Source of the DNA: Nitrospira sp. UBA5699
GTDB taxonomy: Bacteria; Nitrospirota; Nitrospiria; Nitrospirales; Nitrospiraceae
DNA length: 17,541 nt
Reading direction: 5' to 3'
Assembly (NCBI GenBank): GCA_002420105.1
Contig: DIHJ01000075.1
Coordinates: 2,329 to 19,869 of the forward strand
The notes below the pieces were generated by a model, which saw nothing but the letters and a program-made list of their open reading frames with translations, was not told the origin of the DNA and searched no databases. Shown here piece after piece: positions 1-6,105 of this stretch. The position numbers were made by a program, and so were the translations under genes. Within the stretch, counting starts at the first letter, position 1, and the number at the start of each line of letters is the position of its first letter.

Positions 1-42
1 TCTCCTCGAAGTCAACCAGGCGCAGGCGAGGATAGGATCGTG

Positions 43-74
43 CAGGCGGCCGGCCGCGAAGGCCGGACCGCCTG
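43..74 (-). terminator. GC-rich hairpin downstream of the first gene
   Basis: The arms CAGGCGGCCGGCC and GGCCGGACCGCCTG pair almost perfectly around a GCGAA loop, with one bulged base. The hairpin lies 24 bases past the stop codon of the minus-strand gene that ends at 98. No U-tract follows it on the minus strand, so it is not a classical intrinsic terminator. It may be a transcript-stabilising 3' hairpin or a weak terminator. Bases 1-42 show no feature I can support. Confidence 0.35.
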
Positions 75-97
75 TACATGCGACGTTGAGGCGGGAG

Positions 98-445
98 TTA
101 TTTCACTTCGACGTGAACGACGGAAGCGGCGGGCAACAACTTGTGATCATGATTCGCGGCCTGCACCTTGATCTCGTGCTTGCCGGGCGCCACGTTGGTG
201 AAGGTGCCCTTGAAGCCCTTCTGATACTGACCGTCCAGGTACACATGCGCGTGGTGGGCCTGGGACCCGGCATGGAGGTCGTATTTCAGCTCGAACGTCC
301 GGCCCACGCTGTCACCGTCCTTCGGGGCCGTGATCGCCACGTGGGAACCATCGTCCTTCAGCGGCTCCTCGGCCGACAGACCGACAGGCAGCAGCAAGCC
401 GACCAACCCGCATGTGATCACCGCCGTCTTCAACACCTTGAACAT
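98..445 (-). CDS. Small exported protein with Ig-like/DUF6130-like domain
   Basis: This is a 115-aa protein of unknown molecular function, predicted to be exported. The start chosen is the ATG at 445 because AAGGAGGG lies five bases upstream; the reading frame stays open to 553, but that extension is arginine-rich and looks noncoding. Residues 1-25 form a signal peptide (MFKVLK, then a hydrophobic run ending near GLSAEE). The mature part looks like one small beta-sandwich domain with an ITAPKDGDSV opening, then HHAHVYLDGQ and APGKHEIKVQAANHDH. This pattern recalls periplasmic DUF4399/DUF6130-type domains, which is recollection rather than a search result. The histidines could bind a metal, but that is inference. 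The next gene upstream on the same strand is another exported protein with a His-rich start. A TATAAT box 46 bases upstream suggests its own promoter. Confidence 0.85.
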   Translation of the reverse strand: MFKVLKTAVITCGLVGLLLPVGLSAEEPLKDDGSHVAITAPKDGDSVGRTFELKYDLHAGSQAHHAHVYLDGQYQKGFKGTFTNVAPGKHEIKVQAANHDHKLLPAASVVHVEVK

Positions 446-491
446 CAGATCCCTCCTTGTTGATACGTCACATCGACTGTCCCGCCCGCGC

Positions 492-497
492 ATTATA
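492..497 (-). promoter_or_regulatory. Candidate -10 box for the exported DUF6130-like gene
   Basis: On the minus strand the sequence reads TGGTATAATG, a perfect TATAAT, 46 bases upstream of the ATG at 445. No recognisable -35 hexamer sits 16-18 bases further upstream: that place holds GCCCGG, part of a GC-rich inverted repeat (502-506 with 516-520). An activator-dependent promoter is possible. Confidence 0.4.
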
Positions 498-574
498 CCA
501 GGCCCGCCGGGAGACCGGGCGGCACGGGACCAGACGCGGATGCGCCTCCTCACATCTTTGCCGGACCATGGTCC

Positions 575-1789
575 TCACTTCGGGGCCGTGGTCGCATCCT
601 GGGCGACGTGGCCGGTCATGGATTTCTCGACGATGTTCCGTTCGATTTCCAAGGCGATCACGCGCGCCAGCCGGTCCGCCGGGAGCGCCCCCATCGGCAG
701 CCCTTTCGTATCCCGATAAAACGGATCGTCCGGTGCGGCCGTCCGATAGGTATTGATCAGAATCGCCGCCGGCTGGATCACGCGGCCCTGTTTCCCCACC
801 GTCACGGCCTTCTCTCCGGGAAGCACGCGCGTCCTCGTGGCCCAGTCCCGGTTCTCGATCTTGACGAACGACACGTTCCAGATTGTGCCGTCGAGCAGGC
901 TTCTCACCGCGCGCGGGGTCTGTTCCATAAACGAGGAATCCCGCACGATCAGTTGCAGGGCTTCGCGGACCCGGATGTCGTAGAACTTGATCGTCTGATC
1001 CCGGTTGGCCGGCGGAAGCAGCGTGGTCGTCCCGGCCTCGTAGTAGGGTTGCCCCTCCAGGCTCCGCAGGTCGTCCACGGTTTTCAGATAGGTTTCGAAC
1101 AGCCCCTGCAACGCCCGCACCCGCTCCTCTGCCGGGAGCGCCTGGATGTCCCGGTCCGTGAGGATCGGGGCCCGTGCCAGGTCGCGCTCCACCGGAACGG
1201 CTTTGGGCCTTGGACTGGTGTCCGCTTTCCCGACCACCCATTGAAACTCCCTGGCCAACACCGGCACCAGCCGGTCGGGATGGTCCAGATAACCCGCCTC
1301 TTGCAGCGACGACGCGCTGATCAGCAGCCGCACCCGTCCCGGGTCCGCCGTCCTGGCGACCAGAAACGGGAACGGCTTGCCTTCGCGATTGACGACGGTC
1401 GGTTCGATGACGACGCGGTCGAGCAGCCCCTTCGTCACCGCTTCATCGAAGCGCGCATACTCAGTCCTGTGTTGCAGCATCAGGGTGAACGCCGCGACGA
1501 CCGTTCGAGTGGCGGCGTCGGCCTGAACCCGGTCCCATCCCGCGGACCCCGCCGTCGCGTCGCCCTCGCCGAGGAAGACCCGGAACGATGCCCCGGGAAT
1601 CGGGACTCCCGGCCCGCTCGTCTCATGGGCCTCGTCGGCCGCATGACCTGCATGGCCTTGATGGCTTGCGCCGGCCGGCAAGGCGGGACTGGCCAGCCAT
1701 CCGATCACCAGCAGGAAACGGACGAGGGGTCCGATCCGGACACAACGCCCATCGTATTGGCCTTCCCGACGGGATCGCGCGATCTTCAT
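575..1789 (-). CDS. Exported protein of unknown function with His-rich N-terminus
   Basis: This is a 404-aa protein that I do not recognise. The start is the ATG at 1789, preceded by GGAGGG at good spacing; an ATG five codons earlier would overlap that ribosome site. The N-terminus has a basic stretch, then a hydrophobic core (about residues 20-40, PLVRFLLVIGWLASPALPAG), then a histidine-rich segment HQGHAGH as soon as the mature chain begins. The rest is soluble-looking, with no further membrane segment. Two helical stretches (LAREFQWVVGK and VIALEIERNI) sit where a metalloprotease might carry HExxH, but no such motif is present, so I do not call it a peptidase. Possible homology groups would have to come from a profile search. 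The gene follows two mini-protein genes on the same strand after a 146-bp gap and precedes the small exported protein after 129 bp. Confidence 0.8.
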   Translation of the reverse strand: MKIARSRREGQYDGRCVRIGPLVRFLLVIGWLASPALPAGASHQGHAGHAADEAHETSGPGVPIPGASFRVFLGEGDATAGSAGWDRVQADAATRTVVAAFTLMLQHRTEYARFDEAVTKGLLDRVVIEPTVVNREGKPFPFLVARTADPGRVRLLISASSLQEAGYLDHPDRLVPVLAREFQWVVGKADTSPRPKAVPVERDLARAPILTDRDIQALPAEERVRALQGLFETYLKTVDDLRSLEGQPYYEAGTTTLLPPANRDQTIKFYDIRVREALQLIVRDSSFMEQTPRAVRSLLDGTIWNVSFVKIENRDWATRTRVLPGEKAVTVGKQGRVIQPAAILINTYRTAAPDDPFYRDTKGLPMGALPADRLARVIALEIERNIVEKSMTGHVAQDATTAPK

Positions 1790-1935
1790 CACTGGTCCCT
1801 CCATCGACCGGGCCGCGCAGGATCGCAGGCGGCCCGGCGGGTCTTGAACGGATATTCTACACGGTCGGCGATCGACGTGACGAGGCAGAACTGGCGACGG
1901 CATTGGGAATCACGGGAAAAGATGGCAACCGGCAA

Positions 1936-2070
1936 TTACAGCTGCAGCGGTTTCGGCTTCACCGCCATGAAAACGGTGAGGACCCACATCACCCAGCGGA
2001 GATGCTCCGGCGGACCCTGTCGCCGGCCGATCATCGGGCCGGTGATTTCGCGAGACCGAACTATTCGCAT
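1936..2070 (-). CDS. Mini-protein, 44 aa, probable single membrane helix
   Basis: This is a 44-aa frame starting at ATG 2070 and ending at TAA 1936. It begins four bases after the stop codon of the 55-aa mini-protein gene, so the two are probably cotranscribed and perhaps translationally coupled. The end of the preceding gene supplies AAGGAGG, but 12 bases from the ATG, which is longer than ideal. The sequence opens with MRIVRSREITGPM and has a hydrophobic run WVMWVLTVFMAV near the C-terminus, preceded by basic residues and followed by KPKP. This fits a short single-pass membrane protein. I know of no family. It is supported mainly by its tight arrangement with its neighbour, so it could be a chance frame. 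Confidence 0.4.
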   Translation of the reverse strand: MRIVRSREITGPMIGRRQGPPEHLRWVMWVLTVFMAVKPKPLQL

Positions 2071-2074
2071 CTGC

Positions 2075-2242
2075 CTAGGCTGCCTCCTTCAGGGTTTCAC
2101 GGATTTCCGTGAGGGCCGGCGGGAGGCCGCAGTCGGAAGGCGTCCCCATGCGCCGCTTCTCTGCTTCGCTCTCCCGTGCCATGCCGTCGGCGAGAACCCA
2201 TACCAACCCGGTCATTGTCGCAAACCCGATCACCATGATCAT
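2075..2242 (-). CDS. Mini-protein, 55 aa, N-terminal membrane anchor
   Basis: This is a 55-aa frame from ATG 2242 to TAG 2075, too short for routine ORF lists. ACGGAGGGCAC directly precedes the ATG, a strong ribosome site at good spacing. Residues 1-20 are hydrophobic (MIMVIGFATMTGLVWVLADG). They are followed by a charged segment (ARESEAEKRR), a proline/cysteine turn (TPSDCGLPP) and a short amphipathic helix (LTEIRETLKEAA). The composition is that of a real small membrane-anchored protein rather than a random frame. The function is unknown. Small subunits or accessory peptides of membrane complexes look like this, but nothing nearby identifies a partner. The second mini-protein gene starts four bases after its stop. 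Confidence 0.6.
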   Translation of the reverse strand: MIMVIGFATMTGLVWVLADGMARESEAEKRRMGTPSDCGLPPALTEIRETLKEAA

Positions 2243-2682
2243 GTGCCCTCCGTTAAATTCGCAGTCGTTGTATGTTCGACGGTACCTGCGACCGTCTTAC
2301 GGCCGGTCATGGGTGCAAAGGAGGTACCACGGGGGCCGTTGTCGGAGGGTAACTCGATGTTTACGCGGAGTTAACGCAATGGAAATGATGTGGTCGAATA
2401 GCCGTCAGCGAACAGGCCCTCGAGCAGGTTTCGGGACGGACGTCTCGACCAGGATCGGCCGTATCGCCCGGCGACGCCTGTACGGCTGCTCATTTTCTGG
2501 CCGACGCGCGCGCAAAATTGGGCGGCATCATCTGATGACTCCCCGGATTTGTTTCCTTCCTGTTACATCCGGACAGCGGACAAACCGGTCGATGAGCAGG
2601 GCGAATGGTCCGATCTCTTACGCTGCTCACACGAGGATGCAACAGAAAGGTACGACGCGCCATTCGACGGAGCAGACGGCGA
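2243..2682. other. 440-bp intergenic stretch with no convincing gene
   Basis: This lies between the 3' end of the vapC-like gene and the 55-aa mini-protein gene, both on the minus strand. It presumably holds the mini-protein promoter, but I see no good -35/-10 pair. Several reading frames cross it on the plus strand. They are arginine- and serine-rich or lack a ribosome site, and I do not accept them. An SD-like AAAGGAGGT near 2317 on the plus strand is not followed by a plausible start. The stretch has somewhat lower GC in places than its neighbours, so a decayed gene is possible. Confidence 0.4.
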
Positions 2683-3138
2683 TTACGTCAGATCACCGAT
2701 GATCACGCATTCAATTTCCTGTACTCGGCGGAGGTTCCGATCGTTCCCGTAAAATCTAGCGGCCTTGCGGCCGATCGCCGTGGCCAATTGAATGGCGTCC
2801 GGCGTGCTGAGCCGATAGCGGGCGCGCAGGTCGGCCGCTCGATCTGCGAGAGTCACGCTAAGAGGAACCCACTCGAGCGTCGGGTACGTCGTGGTGAGGG
2901 CGAAGATCTTTTGGGCCAGTTCCTCTTTGTGTTCCCGATAGGGCTGAACCAGCAATTCCAGAAGGGTGACGGTCGAGGTTACTGCAGGGTTGCGCCCTCG
3001 CTCGATCCGGTCGAACAACGAGGCGCACCAGGCCCGATACCGAGGATGGTCTTCGAGAAAGTAGATGAAGACGTTCGTGTCGAGCCCGATCCGTTGATGT
3101 TCGTCGGGAAAGCCTTGTGTGGCGGAAGCCTCTACCAC
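2683..3138 (-). CDS. vapC: PIN-domain toxin, VapC family
   Basis: This is a 151-aa PIN-domain protein, the expected RNase toxin of a type II toxin-antitoxin pair. VapC enzymes cleave RNA, often tRNA or rRNA, using Mg2+ held by acidic residues. The acidic set is visible: Asp20 in GLDTNVFIYF, Glu61 in TLLELL, Asp114 in STPDAIQLATA and Asp133 in GNDRNL. The toxin therefore looks catalytically intact. The GTG start at 3138 overlaps the last seven bases of the antitoxin gene, typical of translational coupling. There is no strong ribosome site of its own, which agrees with coupled translation. Length and motif order are normal for the family. The target RNA cannot be told from sequence. Confidence 0.92.
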   Translation of the reverse strand: MVEASATQGFPDEHQRIGLDTNVFIYFLEDHPRYRAWCASLFDRIERGRNPAVTSTVTLLELLVQPYREHKEELAQKIFALTTTYPTLEWVPLSVTLADRAADLRARYRLSTPDAIQLATAIGRKAARFYGNDRNLRRVQEIECVIIGDLT

Positions 3139-3350
3139 GACCGACGTTCTCGCTTCAGGTAACCGGACGGATAGGTGCCCTTGGCAAGCCCTTGTAGCGT
3201 CCGTGCATACCGCTTGGGCTTGGGCATGATCAGCGTGAGATCATCCTTCACGACGACCAGCAGTTCATCACCGCCTTTGACGCCCATCGCCTGACGGGCT
3301 TCTTTCGGAATGACGATCTGGTTCTTACTGCTGAGCTTCTGAACAGCCAT
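3132..3350 (-). CDS. vapB: AbrB/SpoVT-type antitoxin, VapB family
   Basis: This is a 72-aa antitoxin with an N-terminal swapped-hairpin AbrB domain (MAVQKLSSKNQIVIPKEARQ, then VKGGDELLVV). Its C-terminal tail, about residues 45-72, is basic and should wrap the PIN toxin. The start is the ATG at 3350, which has GGAGGAGG four bases upstream; the frame is open further, to 3389, without a comparable site. Proteins of this type bind DNA at their own promoter and neutralise the toxin. The gene leads the operon and overlaps the toxin gene by 7 bp. An imperfect inverted repeat lies just upstream at 3373-3396 and is the obvious candidate operator. Confidence 0.9.
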   Translation of the reverse strand: MAVQKLSSKNQIVIPKEARQAMGVKGGDELLVVVKDDLTLIMPKPKRYARTLQGLAKGTYPSGYLKRERRSW

Positions 3351-3372
3351 GATGCCTCCTCCGCTAAGCCGC

Positions 3373-3405
3373 TTTACTTTAACATGCAAAGGTAAATCGC
3401 CTCAA
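3373..3405 (-). promoter_or_regulatory. Candidate vapBC promoter with operator-like inverted repeat
   Basis: An imperfect inverted repeat, TTTACTTT (3373-3380) and AAAGGTAAA (3388-3396), surrounds AACATGC; the arms differ by one inserted base. On the minus strand a possible -35 TTGAGG (3400-3405) and a weak -10 TTAAAG (3377-3382) are 17 bases apart, so the repeat would cover the spacer and -10. It lies 22 bases upstream of the antitoxin start. Autorepression by VapB or VapBC at such a site is usual for the family; the site itself is inferred. Confidence 0.45.
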
Positions 3406-3572
3406 CATCTGCCTCTGTCTTCCCCTCTCAGCGTATCGTGTCAAGACTCTCCAAGGGCTGCCGGTGCATCCCAATGTCGGGGCGGCGGCGCACTCACCTT
3501 GATTGGTTCCGACCTGCGTCGGTCATCCCACGTTCCCCGGAGAATGGCGGGGCTGCTGCGCCTTGCGAGGGG

Positions 3573-3797
3573 TTGCATGGCCCCGCACTGCGGTCGCTTT
3601 CATTCTTCATGGCGCTGCTCATGTCGAGCATCATGTCGTCCATCATTTCGGTCTTCAACATGGGACTGATCGACAGGATCCTGCTCATCTGGCTGAAGGC
3701 CTGGTCGCTGGCGTTCGTCATCGCCTTCCCGACGATCACGCTCATCACGCCGCTGGTCCGCAAGTTGGTGTCCGCCGTCGTCGAGGACGGCAAGTGA
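3573..3797 (+). CDS. DUF2798 family small membrane protein
   Basis: This is a small integral membrane protein with two helices, matching the DUF2798 pattern: FFMALLMSSIMSSIISVFN, a short loop with GLIDRILLIWLKAW, then FVIAFPTITLITPLVRKLV. Function in this family is not established. The start is uncertain. Homology suggests the protein begins close to LRSLSFFM. A TTG at 3573 is used here, but its GAGGGG is too close to be a convincing ribosome site. Other in-frame starts are GTG 3438, ATG 3474 and ATG 3609; the residues before 3573 look noncoding. A DUF2938 gene follows after 48 bp and a broken LysR gene after that, so the three were probably one locus. DUF2798 genes are commonly seen next to LysR regulators. 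Confidence 0.75.
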   Translation: MHGPALRSLSFFMALLMSSIMSSIISVFNMGLIDRILLIWLKAWSLAFVIAFPTITLITPLVRKLVSAVVEDGK

Positions 3798-3845
3798 CGG
3801 ACGGAAGAACGGTCTAAGGCCGGGCTCAAACAAGGAGGGATGCTG

Positions 3846-4355
3846 ATGCACATCGAAACGATCCACATCGTCGGGGCGGTCGTCGTCGGAATCGGAGCGG
3901 TCGTGATCATGGACGTCTGGAACCTGTTCCTGCAACGGGCCTTCAATATCTCCTCGCTCAACTTCTGCCTTGTCGGGCGTTGGCTGGGCCATATGCCGAC
4001 CGGCACCTTCGCGCATGCGAACATTGCCGCAGCCCCGAAAAGGCCGTTAGAATGCGTACCAGGCTGGACCGCGCACTACCTGATCGGCATCGCCTTTGCG
4101 GTCTTGCTCGTGAGCGTCCTGTCGGGCAGCTGGCTCGAACAGCCGTCTCTGCTGCCGGCTCTGTTGGTCGGCGTCGGGACCGTACCCATTCCGTATTTCA
4201 TCGTGCAGCCGGCTCTGGGACTTGGCATCGCGGCGGCAAAGACGCCCAATCCGGCTCAGGCCAGACTGAAGAGCCTGGTCACCCATACGGTCTTCGGTGT
4301 CGGGCTGTACCTGTCGGCATTGCCGGTCGGTTACCTGCTGCGCCTGCATGCCTAG
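3846..4355 (+). CDS. DUF2938 family membrane protein
   Basis: This is a 169-aa protein with about four membrane helices that matches DUF2938. Visible family marks are an N-terminal helix ending in MDVWNLFLQ, then VGRWLGHMPTGTFAH, PGWTAHYLIGIAFA, a PIPYFIVQPALGLGIAA helix and a C-terminal THTVFGVGLYL helix. Conserved histidines and aromatic residues sit at the membrane boundary. The biochemical role of the family is unknown. The ATG at 3846 is chosen because AAGGAGGG lies seven bases upstream; the ATG at 3840 is almost in contact with the same site. It follows the DUF2798 gene after 48 bp and was probably cotranscribed with it, with the LysR gene downstream as a likely former regulator. Confidence 0.88.
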   Translation: MHIETIHIVGAVVVGIGAVVIMDVWNLFLQRAFNISSLNFCLVGRWLGHMPTGTFAHANIAAAPKRPLECVPGWTAHYLIGIAFAVLLVSVLSGSWLEQPSLLPALLVGVGTVPIPYFIVQPALGLGIAAAKTPNPAQARLKSLVTHTVFGVGLYLSALPVGYLLRLHA

Positions 4356-4447
4356 CGGCCAGGGGCGCGCGAGCGGCAAGACGTTCGTCCCTTCGTCGCC
4401 GGGCCGTGTGATCGCGACGGAGGGTTGTTGAGGGTGGAGGTGACCGC

Positions 4448-4848
4448 ATGGAAATCTATCAGCTGCGAACGTTCGTGACCGTCGCGCGGGAGGGCAGCAT
4501 CACGCGCGCCTCGGAACTCCTGTTTCTCAGCCAGCCTGCCGTGAGCGCCCATATCAAGGCCATGGAGGACGAACTCGGGCTGGTGCTGTTCGAGCGGAAC
4601 GGGTTCCGTCCGGAGAAGCTCGTCAGCGTCGATCAGGAGAACGTGACGCGGACGCTGATCGCGGAGGCATCGGCGTCGGACTGTTGCACGAGGACACGGC
4701 CCGGGAGGCGGAGGCGAAGGGAGAGGTCGAGTTGCTCGGCGGCGCGCAACAGGAAGTCCGGCTGCTCTTCGGCCATCTTTCCGGACGCGCACAAGACCCG
4801 CTCTTCGGAGCCCTGTCGGCCGCAGTGCGGAAGATCCCCGGCTCGTAG
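4448..4848 (+). pseudogene. LysR-type regulator gene, internally deleted and frameshifted
   Basis: The gene starts well: GGAGG lies seven bases before ATG 4448, followed by an intact LysR winged-helix segment (EIYQLRTFVTVAREGSITRA, then LSQPAVSAHIKAMEDELGLVLFERN, residues 1-51). The sequence then jumps directly to what looks like the last third of a LysR effector domain (GFRPEKLVSVDQENVTRTLIAE), so roughly 150 residues are missing; LysR proteins are usually about 300 aa. After that, near 4666-4668, one G is missing from a GAGGGC run. In the +1-shifted frame the family ending continues (GIGVGLLHED, then LLFGHLSGRA, LFGALSAAVRKIPGS) to TAG 4848. The original frame instead runs to 4990 as arginine/serine-rich nonsense. 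A truncated HTH-only protein could still be made, but a normal regulator cannot. Confidence 0.85.
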
Positions 4849-4976
4849 TCTCCAGGCCGCAGGGCCGAACCCTCCGCTTCGATCACCAGTCCTGCAAGCC
4901 GAACGCTCCCTTCAAGCCCGCTCAATTCTCTTCCCCTCTCAGGCGCATGGGCTGCCACGTGGCCTGCATCGGTCCA

Positions 4977-5157
4977 TCGTGCGCGCCTGAACGAACACCG
5001 CCCACACCTTAACAATTAGGGAAGGTCTGATTAATTCAAAGTTCCAGACTTCGCCCCGTCGAATTCCAAGATTTTTGAAGGTCGGCTGATCACAATCGGG
5101 AATTAATCAGACCTTCCTTAGATTGTTCTCGTGTGTCGCGTTCGGCGAGCACAGGGA
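4977..5157 (+). repeat. Repeat unit copy A, split by a MITE
   Basis: Removing the 98-bp element at 5020-5117 and one TTAG leaves 79 bases that align with 16211-16290 in the same orientation with one gap. The outer blocks are strongly conserved (GAACACCGCCC, and GTGTCGCGTTC followed by GCGAGCACAGGGA), while the middle 25 bases are more divergent. No conserved long reading frame is evident. The rest of the gene-free interval 4849-5200 shows nothing else I can name. Confidence 0.7.
5020..5117. mobile_element. 98-bp MITE with IS5-like terminal repeats
   Basis: The element is bounded by perfect 18-bp inverted repeats, GGAAGGTCTGATTAATTC at 5020-5037 and its complement at 5100-5117. TTAG flanks it directly on both sides (5016-5019 and 5118-5121), a 4-bp target duplication. 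IS5-group elements typically have ends beginning GGAAGGT and duplicate YTAR, which TTAG satisfies. The 62-bp interior has no coding capacity, so it would need a transposase supplied from elsewhere. It sits inside repeat unit copy A, and the paralogous uninterrupted copy at 16211-16290 behaves as an empty site. Confidence 0.85.
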
Positions 5158-5200
5158 CCGATCAGGCCACTCTCCGGGCTTTTTCAGCTATATTGTTCCC

Positions 5201-6055
5201 ATGCCCCCTCGCCCCAACCTCCGCGCCCCCCGTCGTCGCCGTCCCCGCCGCCGCCGCACCCTCAAAACGTTCTCGCGCTTCTTCCGCCGCCGCTGGCGCG
5301 AATTCCGCCGCGTCAACAAGGCCGTCCTCAAGTCGCCTCCGACCCTGCGGGCCGTCATCATCCTGTCGGCGCTCCTGTTGTCGTGGCTCGGGATCAACTG
5401 GGCCTACCACGCCTACTCCAAACCGAGCGAGATCCTCTTTCCCCTGGACCGCGCCCTCAACAAGAGCCCCGCCGAGACTTGGAGGGAATACGGCGCGCTC
5501 TTCCGCGAACATTCCACGGCAACCGTCACGCCGGAGCTCCTGGCGGCGCTGGCCCAGGCGGAGGGAGCGGGCAATCCGGTGGCGCGCACCTATTGGCGCT
5601 GGCGCTGGTCGTCGAACCCGCTCGAATGGTACCAGCCGGCGTCGAGCGCGGTCGGGATGTTTCAGATCACCGACGGGACGTTCGAAGAGGCGAAGCGCTA
5701 CTGCATCCACGACCACAAGGTGGTCGAAGACGGCCCGTGGCACGACATGAAGTCCTGCTGGTTCAACAGCCTCTACAGCCGCGTGCTGCCGAGCCATGCG
5801 ATCGAGCTGACCGCGGCGCTCCTCGATCGCCAGATCGCGCGCGCCGTCGGCGCCAGGCGGTCCGGCGCCTCGCTCCGGCAGAAGCAGGACCTGGCGGCGG
5901 TGATCCATCTCTGCGGCGCCGGCGCGGGGCACGACTTCGTGCGGCGCGGATTCCGGCCCGCGCCCCGCCAGCGCTGCGGCGACCACGAGGTGCGGCTGTA
6001 CCTGTCGAAGATCCAGGCGTTGCGATTGCAGTTCGCGCATCTCGCCGGGACGTGA
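5201..6055 (+). CDS. Membrane-anchored lytic transglycosylase (SLT domain)
   Basis: This is a 284-aa envelope protein predicted to cleave peptidoglycan glycan strands. The N-terminal 45 residues are extremely basic, with 17 arginines in the first 40. A single membrane helix follows at about 50-67 (RAVIILSALLLSWLGINWAY), and the catalytic part lies outside. The SLT signature is visible: LAALAQAEGAGNP with the candidate catalytic Glu121, then SSAVGMFQITDGTFEEA (about 148-164), the usual GxxQI block. The C-terminal part is helical and contains several cysteines (Cys168, Cys186 and others) that could form disulfides. ATG 5201 is used. No good ribosome site precedes it, and the open frame back to 5123 runs into the repeat and MITE region. 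A secreted protein gene follows 50 bp downstream. Confidence 0.85.
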   Translation: MPPRPNLRAPRRRRPRRRRTLKTFSRFFRRRWREFRRVNKAVLKSPPTLRAVIILSALLLSWLGINWAYHAYSKPSEILFPLDRALNKSPAETWREYGALFREHSTATVTPELLAALAQAEGAGNPVARTYWRWRWSSNPLEWYQPASSAVGMFQITDGTFEEAKRYCIHDHKVVEDGPWHDMKSCWFNSLYSRVLPSHAIELTAALLDRQIARAVGARRSGASLRQKQDLAAVIHLCGAGAGHDFVRRGFRPAPRQRCGDHEVRLYLSKIQALRLQFAHLAGT

Positions 6056-6105
6056 GGATCGCCGCGGCGATTGACCGGGCACACCCACTTTCGCTAGAAC
6101 GCGTC

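Noticed and set aside
563..574. 12-bp perfect palindrome GGACCATGGTCC abutting a stop codon
   Set aside because: It has no loop and no U-tract, so it is not a terminator, and nothing else marks it as a binding site.
608..2374. Very long plus-strand open frame of 588 aa
   Set aside because: It lies antisense to the exported protein gene and the mini-protein genes, is Arg/His/Pro-rich without domain marks, and has no ribosome site. High GC keeps such shadow frames open.
2109..2702. Plus-strand frame of 197 aa crossing the 440-bp gap
   Set aside because: Arginine- and serine-rich, no family features, overlaps the better supported 55-aa gene on the other strand and the end of vapC.
2549..2752. 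Plus-strand acidic-looking frame of 67 aa (KPVDEQGEWSDLLRCSHED region)
   Set aside because: The composition is protein-like, but it has only a TTG start without ribosome site and runs antisense into the vapC 3' end. It could be a relic, but I cannot support it.
4623..5015. Minus-strand frame of 130 aa over the LysR remnant
   Set aside because: It is antisense to the recognisable LysR C-terminus, and its N-terminus is made of repeat unit A sequence.
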